From positions 1 through 42,955 of the forward strand of contig PSPT01000019.1 in NCBI GenBank assembly GCA_004195635.1: a DNA stretch of 42,955 nucleotides. Reading direction: 5' to 3'. Position numbers and translations under genes: made by a program. Numbering within the stretch: position 1 is the first letter of the stretch; each line of letters starts with the position of its first letter. Shown one piece after another: positions 7,038 to 16,647 of this stretch. A model generated the notes under the pieces. The model was not told the DNA's origin. It saw only the letters and a list, made by a program, of their open reading frames with translations, and did not search any database. This DNA comes from Methanobacteriota archaeon (lineage in GTDB: Archaea; Thermoplasmatota; Poseidoniia; Poseidoniales; Poseidoniaceae).

Positions 7038-10000
7038 ATGGTGCGAGCAAGGACTTTGGTGGTTCTCCTGCTGCTACTGGTTGCGCCTTGGGCTGCAACT
7101 TACGCTGAGTGGGCCGATTCTACACCTGACAACATGGTTGAAATGGAAGGTTCTACCTCAACATTATTATCTCAAGAAGGACGGACTTCATCATCTCCTG
7201 CCGATGTATCAACATGGAGAGTTGGTGACCAATGGGTATATGCAGCAACTTTTGATGTAGCCCAGATGATTGCCGAAGGTGGAGTCAATGCAAATATTGG
7301 ACTTCTAACCGCAGATAGTACTACCACTGTAACAGAAATCACAGAAATGACAATAGAAAATCAATCAACTATTGTTTACAAAGTAAGAAGTGGAGCCAAT
7401 TTTCAACAGAATGGCGTCAGTTTGGACGGATATAATGGTGATTTAACTATCGATTATCAATTGAATGAAATCTGGAGGGCGAGTGACTTAGGTCTAATTC
7501 AGCGCGACATGACTTTGGCTGTTGACTTTGAAGCATTTGGATTCATCCACATTGATGTAGCCGATATTACCATTGCTTCAGAATATGCACCTCCAAATGA
7601 AGCCTATGACTTTCCTCTAAGACTGGGTGAGCGTTGGGCAAGTGATTACACATCAGATGTGAAGTGGTCTGGTCAATCAGATTATTTCACTTTACCCACA
7701 GACCAAATCTCATCTTCTAGAGATAATTATGAAGTGACAAATACCGGATACCCTGTTGATTCAATTGGTCAAACTATTTCGTATTCCGCCTGTACCGATT
7801 CCATTGAAATTACTCAATACAATGACAAGGGTGAAGTTGAAGGCTTTGCTTGGTATTGTCCTAGTGTTCGATCATATGCGTGGATGAATGCCTATTCTGA
7901 TCCTGGTCTAACAATTGATTTTCGACTAAAAACTTACCAACCTGCAGCATCTACTGGCGTTGTAGGTAATTCAGACCCAGGTTTGCGCACTAAGGATGTT
8001 GAAGTAGAACTATTATTTCCTTTGACTGCGCTAAATGCCTCACAAGAGGCTTGGGTGAATGTTACTGATTCATCTGGCCAACCGCAATCTGGAGAAAGTG
8101 TTGAACTCATCTTTGAACAGGACGGACTGGTAATGTCTGCAACGACTGCAATGAATGGTAGCGCATGGTTTACCTTTGATTCAGGTTATGAAACAGACCC
8201 CTCGCAAACCACTTTTGATTGGGCTAGTCATGGGATAATTGGGAAAATTGTCGGCACAAATATTGCAGGTGCTGCAAGTATGACCCTCGATGATAATCTC
8301 GTTGCTTTAGATTTAGTCGCAATGGTAGACCGCATAACAATTGAACGTAATCGCAGCGGAGAGGTGAGGGCATTAAATGAAATTTCAGGATTCAATGTCC
8401 TCCCTGGAGATGCTTTATCTTTTGAATTACCGGTGATGAATAGAGGTATCTTAACTACGATTCCAACTACCATTGAAGTTTACAAACCAGACGGAACTGC
8501 AGAATCATTCCAGGTTCCTGCGCTTGGAACATATGAAGAATATAGAGCATCTTTTACTTGGACTGTCCCTACTGAAATGACAATTGGTGATGTGCTGCTA
8601 AATTATACTGTTGACCCTCAATTGATTAATTCTAATGATGCTGACCCAAGCAATAATTATGCCAGCATAGGTGTGTTTGTTGGACGGCTGCCAGAAGTTG
8701 TCGTTACAAATTTGCAACCTGTACTGACCAATACCAACCTTAGTTTGAATGCATCTACTTCTTTTGACGAAGATGGAGGCGAAGTATTTTGCCGTTATTA
8801 TGTTGAATACGAAGTCACCGAAGAGCGTCGATGGCGTTGGGAAGATGCACCGGGTTGTATTGCAAACTTGTCATGGATTGATGATGGTGAATTTGAGGTC
8901 TTCATTCATTTGACTGATGAAGAACAAGACAAGGTAATTATTAGTTACAATATCACCGTACTTAACCGACATTCAACTGTGAACATATTGAGTTCTGTAA
9001 ATGAAACTCAAGTATATTCTAATGTAGTGATGAACATTTTTGCTAATGATTCCGATTCCGAAGATCCATGGCCAGGGATGGTTGATATTCACTGGCCGGA
9101 TGCAAATTGTGAGGAGGGATATTACACCCGCACATGCACTACAACTGCAAATACAGAGGGAGTGCACTCCTTTACTGCAATAGGTACGGATGACGATGGC
9201 GCCCAAACTGAAGCCACTTGGGATGTCCTATTCACCAATGTAGCCCCGCATGATGTTGAGATTACCCTATGGGATGAAACGGGTCAGCAATTAGTGCCAG
9301 ATCAACAAGGAACATGGCATGTAAATGAAGATGACAAAGTTTGGCTTAGATCAACTGCCACTGATAGTTTAGATGACTTGCCGAGCCTTAATTGGCGTTG
9401 GCGCCCAGACATTGAAAATACTACATGGTTTATTCAAGACGAAGGGGACACCTCTGCGATTGAAATCGCATGGACTCGAAGTGGAAGAAATATTTTGCAA
9501 CTTGAAGTTGTTGATGATGACTCACAATCAAGTGGCATCATTGAGGCATGGATTCAAGTTGATAACGTGATTCCTGTAATTGAAGAACTACCAGCGATAC
9601 TGCCTTTGGCAGAAGGCCAAGCCTTACAAATGTCCGCTGAATTCTATGATACTGAAAGTGACATGGACTCTATTGTCGCATGCTGGGATATTGACCCAAG
9701 CCATGATTCGGATGGGGCTGGGTCGGCAAATGATGATTGCGATATTGTCGGTGATACCCTTGTATGGTCTTGGCAATTAGCAGGGACTCATCTAATCATT
9801 TTCCATGTTACCGATGATGATGGGGGGCGCGGTTCAATAATGAGTAATATTACTGTAATAAATCAACCACCAAGAGCAATTATCTCATTCCCTGAAGAAA
9901 TTATCGCCGGTCAAAAAGCAGCATTTAACGGGAACGGGACATTTGATGCACCTACAGATTTACCCTATTTGACATACCTTTGGGACATGGACCTCAGTGT

Positions 10001-10733
10001 TGATTCAGATGGAGATGGAGATAAGGCCAATGATGCAGATCAAGTCGGTCAAAGCATTACCCACACATTTGCAAGAGAAGGGACTTATTCGATATCCTTG
10101 CGAGTATTTGACGAAGATGTTTCTCGCCCAGGAGTAACGACGATGGATATCGTTGTTCAAGGCTCCACAGGCGGGCTATTTGGCGAATTATTGGATGATG
10201 CATTAGGTGAGAATTCGAATCCGATTGTATTAGGACTGGCCTTGATATTAGCGCTTCTTGCAATTGTTGTAGTTGGGCGAAAAATTGCTAAGAAACCAAA
10301 GGACGATTCCGAACTTTGGAATCAGATGAATGACCCACAAAGTGAAGCTGCATTATCGGCACTAGGATTAGTTGATTCAGCGGGAAAAATCCCCTTGCTT
10401 GGTAATGACAACCCTGTTTATGAGACTCATCAAACAACTTCGGCTACCGGTTCCACAGATAACCCCGGTAGCGCACCACCAGACTATGCTTTTGCTGCAT
10501 CACAATTAGCGCTCACGACTTCCGTAAACGAAGATTCTGGCATCACTCCATTGCAAGATTCACAAAACTCCACGCCCTCAAACCCCCCAATTCCGGCCCA
10601 AGGGCTACCCGATGGTTGGACCATTGACCAGTGGAATCACTATGGGGGTCAATGGCTATTGGAGCATCAAACTGACTCCTTTTCTGCCGCAGAAACCGAC
10701 TTGCCTCAAGTCACTGATGAACTTGACCTATAG
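7038..10733 (+). CDS. Giant membrane-anchored surface protein A (1231 aa) with PKD/CARDB-like repeats
   Basis: The product starts with a signal peptide (residues 1-22, LVVLLLLLVAPWAATYA). A roughly 280-residue N-terminal domain follows that is shared with the next gene. A CARDB-like segment lies around residues 430-560 (VLPGDALSFELPVMNRG, then DADPSNNYASIGVFVG). Several Ig/PKD-like domains marked by ASTSFDEDGGEV, WIDDGEFEV and VTDDDGG motifs come next. A single membrane helix lies near residues 1058-1078 (NPIVLGLALILALLAIVVVG) followed by basic residues. The C-terminal tail of about 150 residues is low-complexity and ends with GLPDGWTIDQWNHYGGQWLL. The topology predicts an external body and cytoplasmic tail. 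The exact role (adhesion, polymer capture, cell coat) cannot be read from sequence. It is a tandem paralogue of the next gene. Confidence 0.88.
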   Translation: MVRARTLVVLLLLLVAPWAATYAEWADSTPDNMVEMEGSTSTLLSQEGRTSSSPADVSTWRVGDQWVYAATFDVAQMIAEGGVNANIGLLTADSTTTVTEITEMTIENQSTIVYKVRSGANFQQNGVSLDGYNGDLTIDYQLNEIWRASDLGLIQRDMTLAVDFEAFGFIHIDVADITIASEYAPPNEAYDFPLRLGERWASDYTSDVKWSGQSDYFTLPTDQISSSRDNYEVTNTGYPVDSIGQTISYSACTDSIEITQYNDKGEVEGFAWYCPSVRSYAWMNAYSDPGLTIDFRLKTYQPAASTGVVGNSDPGLRTKDVEVELLFPLTALNASQEAWVNVTDSSGQPQSGESVELIFEQDGLVMSATTAMNGSAWFTFDSGYETDPSQTTFDWASHGIIGKIVGTNIAGAASMTLDDNLVALDLVAMVDRITIERNRSGEVRALNEISGFNVLPGDALSFELPVMNRGILTTIPTTIEVYKPDGTAESFQVPALGTYEEYRASFTWTVPTEMTIGDVLLNYTVDPQLINSNDADPSNNYASIGVFVGRLPEVVVTNLQPVLTNTNLSLNASTSFDEDGGEVFCRYYVEYEVTEERRWRWEDAPGCIANLSWIDDGEFEVFIHLTDEEQDKVIISYNITVLNRHSTVNILSSVNETQVYSNVVMNIFANDSDSEDPWPGMVDIHWPDANCEEGYYTRTCTTTANTEGVHSFTAIGTDDDGAQTEATWDVLFTNVAPHDVEITLWDETGQQLVPDQQGTWHVNEDDKVWLRSTATDSLDDLPSLNWRWRPDIENTTWFIQDEGDTSAIEIAWTRSGRNILQLEVVDDDSQSSGIIEAWIQVDNVIPVIEELPAILPLAEGQALQMSAEFYDTESDMDSIVACWDIDPSHDSDGAGSANDDCDIVGDTLVWSWQLAGTHLIIFHVTDDDGGRGSIMSNITVINQPPRAIISFPEEIIAGQKAAFNGNGTFDAPTDLPYLTYLWDMDLSVDSDGDGDKANDADQVGQSITHTFAREGTYSISLRVFDEDVSRPGVTTMDIVVQGSTGGLFGELLDDALGENSNPIVLGLALILALLAIVVVGRKIAKKPKDDSELWNQMNDPQSEAALSALGLVDSAGKIPLLGNDNPVYETHQTTSATGSTDNPGSAPPDYAFAASQLALTTSVNEDSGITPLQDSQNSTPSNPPIPAQGLPDGWTIDQWNHYGGQWLLEHQTDSFSAAETDLPQVTDELDL

Positions 10734-10760
10734 TCTATTATTTTGGTTGATTTCCATCAG

Positions 10761-10776
10761 TTTTTCTATTTCTCTC
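10761..10776 (+). terminator. Pyrimidine-rich putative terminator after surface gene A
   Basis: TTTTTCTATTTCTCTC begins 28 bp after the stop codon at 10733, within a T/C-rich stretch that continues to about 10800. Archaeal RNA polymerase terminates at U-rich tracts, so this is a reasonable 3' end. An AT hairpin (CTTTTTT-C-AAAAAAAG, 10815-10830) lies further on. Confidence 0.45.
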
Positions 10777-10893
10777 TTGAACTATTTCTTCATAATATTC
10801 TCCATTAATAATTACTTTTTTCAAAAAAAGTGAAAATATCATTACTGACGACTTTCCGTATTGTTGAAAGAGCAATACCTACTCCGTAAACTT

Positions 10894-13800
10894 ATGGCGA
10901 GCAGTAAATTGCGAACTTTATTGGTTTTCTTAATCCTTTTTTTGATGACGGCGGTGCCGATTGTTTCAACACAATATGTAGTCAATACTCATTACAATAT
11001 CAGTGAAGAACTAGCGGAGTCTAAGAATGAAATACAACTTACTTCGCAGAGAAGTAATCATCAAATTGACATTTCACCATGGCGTATTACAGACAAATGG
11101 ACCTATGATACTGTCTTTGATGTAGCAGGACTAATTGCAGATGCAAACCTAACTGGTGCAAGTGTTAATTCACTTACCGGCGACACTCTTATTGAGGTGA
11201 TGGACATTATTTTTGCCGATATTAATGGTACTCAAACTCTCGTATATGAGTTGAAAATTGAAGGAGATTTTACCTCGGGCAATAATGGTGCAACTTTCCC
11301 TTATGATGGCAGCACCGTTACAGGCCGATTGGATATTGAATATCTCGGACATGATTATGTTAGAGTGAGTGATTTGGCGACAGTAAGAAATGAATTTGAA
11401 GTTGATGTGACATTTGCCCCATATAATCTCGGATTTAGCTGGATTCTGCAAGACCTTGGTGAAATCCAAGTAAACAACACATATTGGCCTCCAAGGGAAG
11501 ATTATGATTTCCCGTTAATGATGGGTGATTCATGGAATGCAACTTATTACTCTGAGACAGAAGTCACTGGTGAATCAGATTATTTTGATGTTAGCGGACT
11601 GGACTCCAATGGCACAGACACTACATTTTACCAAGTGACTCAACAAGGCGCACCCACAGAGGATGGGAATGGGATTACATATAGTGGATGCAATGATGCC
11701 ATGAAGATTTCAAGTTGGAATTCAACAGGGGCCGCAGGTGGATTCAAATGGTACTGCCCAAATTCACGCAGTTATGCGTGGAATTCTTTTCAAGACCAAA
11801 GCCTTGGCTTGCAAATTGATTGGAAACTAAAATCATACAATCCGACAGATTCCCAAGGTGTTTCACCTTCATCAAGCCCGGGGATTCGCCAAACTGTAGT
11901 TGAGTCTATTCCACAATTTGACCGAGTTCGACCAGATACTATTCTTGGAACTTGGGGCAATTATTCATCCAATCTTGGACAAAACCCGCAAATAAATACT
12001 AATTTACAACTGCGTTGGGAACATGAAGGAATTATTCAATCGCTTACAACCGCCTCTAATGGTTCTGCATGGACTACTATTGATGTAGGTCACAGTGACG
12101 ATAACACAACTGTAAATGATGATGAAGGTAGTCATGGATTAATCATTTGGGATCCTGTGGCAAAGATAGTTGGAGTGAAAACTGTTGTTTTTGATCCACT
12201 TGTTATTGGAATTGATCTAATTGCAAAGCAAGATGGAGTGATAGTTCAAAGAAATCGTAGCGGAGTGATAACAATCTTAAATCCAGACGTCATTACAGTC
12301 CTACCCGGAGATGCCCTGCAATTTTGGCTAATCACTCAAAATAAAGGAACTCAAGTCTCCCCTGCCACTCAAATGGAAGTATCAACACCTGACGGTTCAT
12401 CAAACCAGACAAATGTGCCGCCGTTGCCACCACTCGGGCAGGCAACAATTTCAGCCAACTGGACTGTTCCTGCCGAACAGGCCATTGGCAATCTTACTTT
12501 GACCTTTGAAGTGGACCCTGAAGAATTGATTACTGAAGATGCTAATAGAAGCAATAATTTAGCCCTAATTTCAATATTTGTTGGCCGAGCGCCAATCGTA
12601 AATGTAACGGTTTACGATGAAGTATATACTCATGCAAATGCTACAATAGATGCAAGCACAAGTTATGACCCAGATGGTGGTGAAGTTGAATGCGACTTTG
12701 CAATTGATGAAGATAATGATGAAATCTTTGACACAATGGTATTTTCAGAAAACTGTACGCTTGAATGGTCTTGGATTGATGATGGAGAACAAATGGTTTG
12801 GATTTATGTTTATGATATGGAAGGTGACGTGGCGCTTGAACAAGTCAATGTTACAATACTAAATCAAGTACCATGGATTTCGCTTTCTGGCCCAGAAAGC
12901 GTTGTTGCAGACTCTAAAATAACTATTACTGCTGATGACTATGGCGATAATGATTCATATATGGAGCCAGTTTCAATTTCTTGGCCTAACTCAATGTGCG
13001 AAGAAGGAGTTACCCAGCCAACTTGTACATTCTCTGTATTTGAAGAAACAAATATTAGTGTATTAGCCATTGCAACAGATGAAGATGGAGCAACAACCTC
13101 GACAACATTCCAAGTAGGAATTACAAATATGCCACCAATATTAGAATCTGTTGAGTTATGGATTGACGGGGTAATAAGTGATAATTGGACGGTCATGGAA
13201 GACCAAGTGGTCGAATTGCGCGCCACAGGTAATGACACGAGTCTTGACCTTCCATTGCTAGTTTATGATTGGCATACCGATGTAGATTTATTTCCCGAGA
13301 TGAGTATTGCAACCTCTGGAGAAAACTCAATTATTGAAACAGCATGGAATACCTCTGGCACACATAGAATACAAGTTGAATTATTTGATGATGATGGCGT
13401 ATCCGGAGGGCTATACAACCGCACAATTAATGTCACTAATATCTTCCCTACCATTCCCGAAATTTCGCCACCATTACCTGCATATGAAGACCAAGAATTC
13501 TCCCTATTAGGTAGTGCAATTGATTCTTCAAGCGACACAGAATCACTTGTTCTTTGCTGGGACATTAATGCTGAAGAAAACAGTGATGGAAATGGAACCT
13601 CATGGGATGACTGCGATGTAGTAGGAACCGTCTTAACTTATTCCTTTGCGATACGAGGAATACATGTCATTACTTTCCATGCGACAGATGATGATGGTGC
13701 AAGTGGATGGCAAAATATTAGCGTCACCACAATCAATAAAGCACCAACGGCAAGTATCACTAGTAGTTTTGAAGGAGATTCTATTTCCATAGAGGAAGGC

Positions 13801-14640
13801 GAAAGTATTACCTTTTACGGTAACGAATCAGATGACACTCTTTTCGATCAAGCTAATCTGTGGATGTGGTGGGATTCCACTTGCCATGACGGAGATAGCG
13901 ATGGTATTCTTGTCGATGATATTGATGCAGAGGCTTCATTTGCGACCTTCGCATTTGCAAAGCCTGGTATCTGCACTATTACTTTGCATGTAGAAGATGA
14001 CGATGGTGAATCAGACTCTACAAGTATGACTGTTGAAGTAACTGAAAAGCCACTTAGTTCAGCCCTATTGAGCAGCATTGCTAGTGGCAAAGGAATTGTC
14101 ATAGGGCTTGGAATAGTTTTCATTGCCTTACTATTGGTATTTATTATTTCACGCCGTAAGCAAGAAATTCCTGGAAGTATTGCACAACAACAAAGTAAGC
14201 AAAGTAAGGCTTGGGATTTGCAAGCGCCATCTCAAGGTATTCTTTCACATGCCTCCGGCGCCGCACCAATGGATTCTTATGAAATGGAATTAAATTCAAT
14301 TGACTTCCAAACCCCCGCTCCTACTGCGCAACCTGCAGTGATGCCTGCCCACCAACCTGTGGCTCAACCTGTGGCTCAACCTGCAGTGATGCCTGCCCAC
14401 CAACCTGTGGCCCAACCTGTGGCCCAAACTGTAGTGATACCTACCTCTCAGCATGTACCTGCATTCCCACCTCCCGCCTCAGCACCACCTATACCTGCGC
14501 AAGGATTACCTCCTGGCTGGTCGCAAGAGCAGTGGTTAATCTATGGAGAGAAATGGTTAGAAGAGCAAAATCAAATAGCCTCAACCCCATCCCGTGCTGG
14601 AAAGGACCTGTCTGAATTATTGGATGACTTGGACTTTTGA
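10894..14640 (+). CDS. Giant membrane-anchored surface protein B (1248 aa), paralogue of A
   Basis: Same architecture as the preceding gene. It has a signal peptide (LLVFLILFLMTAVPIVS), the shared N-terminal domain (ISPWRITDKWTYDTVFDVAG against STWRVGDQWVYAATFDVA in A) and a CARDB-like stretch (VLPGDALQFWLITQNKG). A series of PKD/Ig-like domains follows (ASTSYDPDGGEVECDF, WIDDGEQMVW, ATDEDGA, ATDDDGAS). One membrane helix lies near residues 1060-1085, followed by RRKQ. The tail is Pro/Gln/Ala-rich and contains a 48-bp tandem repeat. It ends with GLPPGWSQEQWLIYGEKWL. An upstream in-frame TTG (10861) is possible, but ATG 10894 gives a cleaner signal peptide. The protein arose by duplication with A and is probably exported with its tail in the cytoplasm. 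Confidence 0.87.
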   Translation: MASSKLRTLLVFLILFLMTAVPIVSTQYVVNTHYNISEELAESKNEIQLTSQRSNHQIDISPWRITDKWTYDTVFDVAGLIADANLTGASVNSLTGDTLIEVMDIIFADINGTQTLVYELKIEGDFTSGNNGATFPYDGSTVTGRLDIEYLGHDYVRVSDLATVRNEFEVDVTFAPYNLGFSWILQDLGEIQVNNTYWPPREDYDFPLMMGDSWNATYYSETEVTGESDYFDVSGLDSNGTDTTFYQVTQQGAPTEDGNGITYSGCNDAMKISSWNSTGAAGGFKWYCPNSRSYAWNSFQDQSLGLQIDWKLKSYNPTDSQGVSPSSSPGIRQTVVESIPQFDRVRPDTILGTWGNYSSNLGQNPQINTNLQLRWEHEGIIQSLTTASNGSAWTTIDVGHSDDNTTVNDDEGSHGLIIWDPVAKIVGVKTVVFDPLVIGIDLIAKQDGVIVQRNRSGVITILNPDVITVLPGDALQFWLITQNKGTQVSPATQMEVSTPDGSSNQTNVPPLPPLGQATISANWTVPAEQAIGNLTLTFEVDPEELITEDANRSNNLALISIFVGRAPIVNVTVYDEVYTHANATIDASTSYDPDGGEVECDFAIDEDNDEIFDTMVFSENCTLEWSWIDDGEQMVWIYVYDMEGDVALEQVNVTILNQVPWISLSGPESVVADSKITITADDYGDNDSYMEPVSISWPNSMCEEGVTQPTCTFSVFEETNISVLAIATDEDGATTSTTFQVGITNMPPILESVELWIDGVISDNWTVMEDQVVELRATGNDTSLDLPLLVYDWHTDVDLFPEMSIATSGENSIIETAWNTSGTHRIQVELFDDDGVSGGLYNRTINVTNIFPTIPEISPPLPAYEDQEFSLLGSAIDSSSDTESLVLCWDINAEENSDGNGTSWDDCDVVGTVLTYSFAIRGIHVITFHATDDDGASGWQNISVTTINKAPTASITSSFEGDSISIEEGESITFYGNESDDTLFDQANLWMWWDSTCHDGDSDGILVDDIDAEASFATFAFAKPGICTITLHVEDDDGESDSTSMTVEVTEKPLSSALLSSIASGKGIVIGLGIVFIALLLVFIISRRKQEIPGSIAQQQSKQSKAWDLQAPSQGILSHASGAAPMDSYEMELNSIDFQTPAPTAQPAVMPAHQPVAQPVAQPAVMPAHQPVAQPVAQTVVIPTSQHVPAFPPPASAPPIPAQGLPPGWSQEQWLIYGEKWLEEQNQIASTPSRAGKDLSELLDDLDF
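14329..14442 (+). repeat. 48-bp tandem repeat within surface gene B
   Basis: Two full in-frame copies (14329-14376 and 14377-14424) plus a degenerate partial third encode the 16-residue unit QPAVMPAHQPVAQPVA in the cytoplasmic tail. The copies are almost identical at base level, suggesting recent slippage or unequal exchange. Confidence 0.85.
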
Positions 14641-14649
14641 GGTGATAAT

Positions 14650-15255
14650 TTGGCAAATTTGTGGCAATTCTTCGGCTTACCTGACCCTGAAGTGCAAACC
14701 CCCCTGCGTACGAAAGGCAAGGAAATGGGGAAGTCAAAAAAGCCCAAATTAGCAAGTTCGCGCCAAGGTGCTGACATGCAGGGCCAACAAACCTTCACTA
14801 CAATTCGTAATGCAATTGCAAAATCAAAAATGTCAACTGCAGATCAACAAACTTCTTCACTCGCCAATTGGAAGGGGGCAAGGACTCCTGATGGGGAACC
14901 ATTCCATGACCTTGCAGGTGATGAATGGCAACAGAGGACCAAAAAACTTGCTGATTTACCTTCAAAAGCTCTTCGCTATGTTATGCCCGATGAAATGCAC
15001 CGCCTACCCTATGATGGCATGGCAAGAAGATTAGGGGAAGGAGATAATCTAGTTGTTGATATTCGCTCATTAATACATATGGATGCCCAGCAATCTGCAT
15101 GCCGAAGAATGCTTAGAGAAATGGCGAATGAAAGTGGGATTATTCCTTTTGCATTGGACGAGGACGAAAAATTGTTGCTCATTCCAGGGAAGGGGAATAT
15201 AGTTGATTTTACTGCATATGAATTGGGTATTTCTCATACCCACCCACTCCTATAA
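14650..15255 (+). CDS. SepF-like cell division protein (201 aa)
   Basis: The C-terminal half (about residues 130-190) reads GDNLVVDIRSLIHMD, then a helix MLREMANESG, then IIPFALDEDEKLLLIPG. This matches the SepF/DUF552 fold seen in archaeal SepF: a D-L-V-I-x-D-I strand, a helix, then a GDI...DDxxLIITP hairpin. The N-terminus (MANLWQFFGLPDPE) could be a short amphipathic membrane-targeting helix, and a charged linker follows. Known archaeal SepF anchors FtsZ to the membrane; ftsZ is not in this window. The start is TTG 14650, supported by GAGGTGAT at 14639-14646. That signal overlaps the end of surface gene B, implying translational coupling. The assignment is by motif only and could be a divergent paralogue. 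Confidence 0.6.
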   Translation: MANLWQFFGLPDPEVQTPLRTKGKEMGKSKKPKLASSRQGADMQGQQTFTTIRNAIAKSKMSTADQQTSSLANWKGARTPDGEPFHDLAGDEWQQRTKKLADLPSKALRYVMPDEMHRLPYDGMARRLGEGDNLVVDIRSLIHMDAQQSACRRMLREMANESGIIPFALDEDEKLLLIPGKGNIVDFTAYELGISHTHPLL

Positions 15256-15297
15256 TACTCTTATTATTTACATATTTGATTATTATGTTCGCAACCC

Positions 15298-15306
15298 ATT
15301 TTATAG
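15298..15306 (+). promoter_or_regulatory. TATA box for the membrane protein at 15331
   Basis: ATTTTATAG is centred about 28 bp before the ATG at 15331, the spacing expected for a leaderless archaeal transcript. The 75-bp spacer is otherwise AT-rich with no ribosome binding site. Confidence 0.5.
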
Positions 15307-15330
15307 CCTATTTGCTAAACCCACACCTCA

Positions 15331-16647
15331 ATGGCGGGCCGGTGGCAGAAGAAAAATGCAACTTGGGCCGCTGGCTCATATGTTAATATTTTTAATGCAA
15401 GTGCCTTTTTACAGATCTTTTGGATGCTTGGAATTTCGATTATTTATTTCACAGATATTGAAAGATTCCAGCACCTTGCAAATAATCAAATTGTAAGCAA
15501 TACTCATTACCTCAGCATATTATTTTCAATCACTTTAGGAGTATTTGTTATGTTGCCAGTGGGAATTGCCTATGACACCTTCCCTTTAATTCATGCAATT
15601 GCTCCCTTCGATGAAACAATAATGAAAATTTTTATTTGGACCAATTCTTTTGGTCAAATATGCTTCATGTTATCTCTTTTTGCTTCCAACCCGCAAATGC
15701 AGCATGATATAGGCCTAATTGCAATTACACTGATTGGAATTTCTCTATCAATCCTTGCGCCAGCCATTTTGAGAACAGTCAATATGCGAACTAGGAAATC
15801 AAGTGGACCATTATGGCATTATATAGCGGGATTGGCGATTCCTGTGATTGCACTATTTTCTTTGGCTGCTTGGACAATGCAAGACAATAAGATTGTTCTT
15901 CACTTGGCTACTGTTCTACTAATAGATATCTTTTGGCTTCTGATAATAATCAATCTCATTAATGGCCATTTTAATCGCCGCCTCGGTTGGGAATTGATAA
16001 GCGAAAAAGGGCAAAAAATAATGCCACTTGTTTTTGCTACCGCCATTATTATTCACCTAATAATGTCTATTGGCGAAGCAGCACAATCATCTTGGTGGCA
16101 TTATTCATTTCGCTTATCTTTTTCACTCCTATTACTGATAGCACTGGCAACAGTAAATCCAGTAAGAGTTTTACGATTGGCATGGGTTGAAAAGAGACCT
16201 AATTGCGACCTATTGGTTTTATCCTTATTATGGTTAGGAATTATCTTCTTTATTTCAATTTATGAAATCTTGGTGTTAAAGAGAGTTACAAATGTCAGTA
16301 GAGTGTTGCTATTCTTTGGCGCAGGCGTTCAGGCTTCTTGGGGCTTTGCAAGTTATCTGCATTTAGACCACATAGGGACGAAAATACAAGAGCGTCTGCC
16401 GGCAAAAACTACTCGCCGCTTTCTCAATATTTCTCTATTAATTTACCTTGCCCTCTTTTTGCCACCAATTGATAAACTGCAGCATGAAATAGGACCATTG
16501 CATTACCTGATGTATTTACTCAGCCTACTGGCCTTTATTTCTTCATTCATATGGTGGATTTCAAATTCATTTTTCAGCCTAAATGATTGGCACCGCATCC
16601 CCATTTTCTACAAAGATTTAGTTGCTGAATATGACCCTGAAGAATGA
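15331..16647 (+). CDS. Polytopic membrane protein with about 12 helices (438 aa), unknown
   Basis: I do not recognise a family with confidence. The translation is strongly hydrophobic with about twelve predicted helices spread from residue 24 to 415 and short polar loops. Several helices carry histidines (FPLIHAIAPFDE, LWHYIAGLAIP, IVLHLATVLLIDIFW, IIHLIMSIGE, YLHLDHIG). That spacing recalls haem- or metal-binding membrane proteins such as NnrS or oxidase subunit-I-like proteins. I cannot show a conserved haem-copper motif, so the resemblance is only suggestive. The gene overlaps the convergent Maf-like gene by 40 bp at the 3' ends (16608-16647). A leaderless promoter is likely. Confidence 0.7.
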   Translation: MAGRWQKKNATWAAGSYVNIFNASAFLQIFWMLGISIIYFTDIERFQHLANNQIVSNTHYLSILFSITLGVFVMLPVGIAYDTFPLIHAIAPFDETIMKIFIWTNSFGQICFMLSLFASNPQMQHDIGLIAITLIGISLSILAPAILRTVNMRTRKSSGPLWHYIAGLAIPVIALFSLAAWTMQDNKIVLHLATVLLIDIFWLLIIINLINGHFNRRLGWELISEKGQKIMPLVFATAIIIHLIMSIGEAAQSSWWHYSFRLSFSLLLLIALATVNPVRVLRLAWVEKRPNCDLLVLSLLWLGIIFFISIYEILVLKRVTNVSRVLLFFGAGVQASWGFASYLHLDHIGTKIQERLPAKTTRRFLNISLLIYLALFLPPIDKLQHEIGPLHYLMYLLSLLAFISSFIWWISNSFFSLNDWHRIPIFYKDLVAEYDPEE

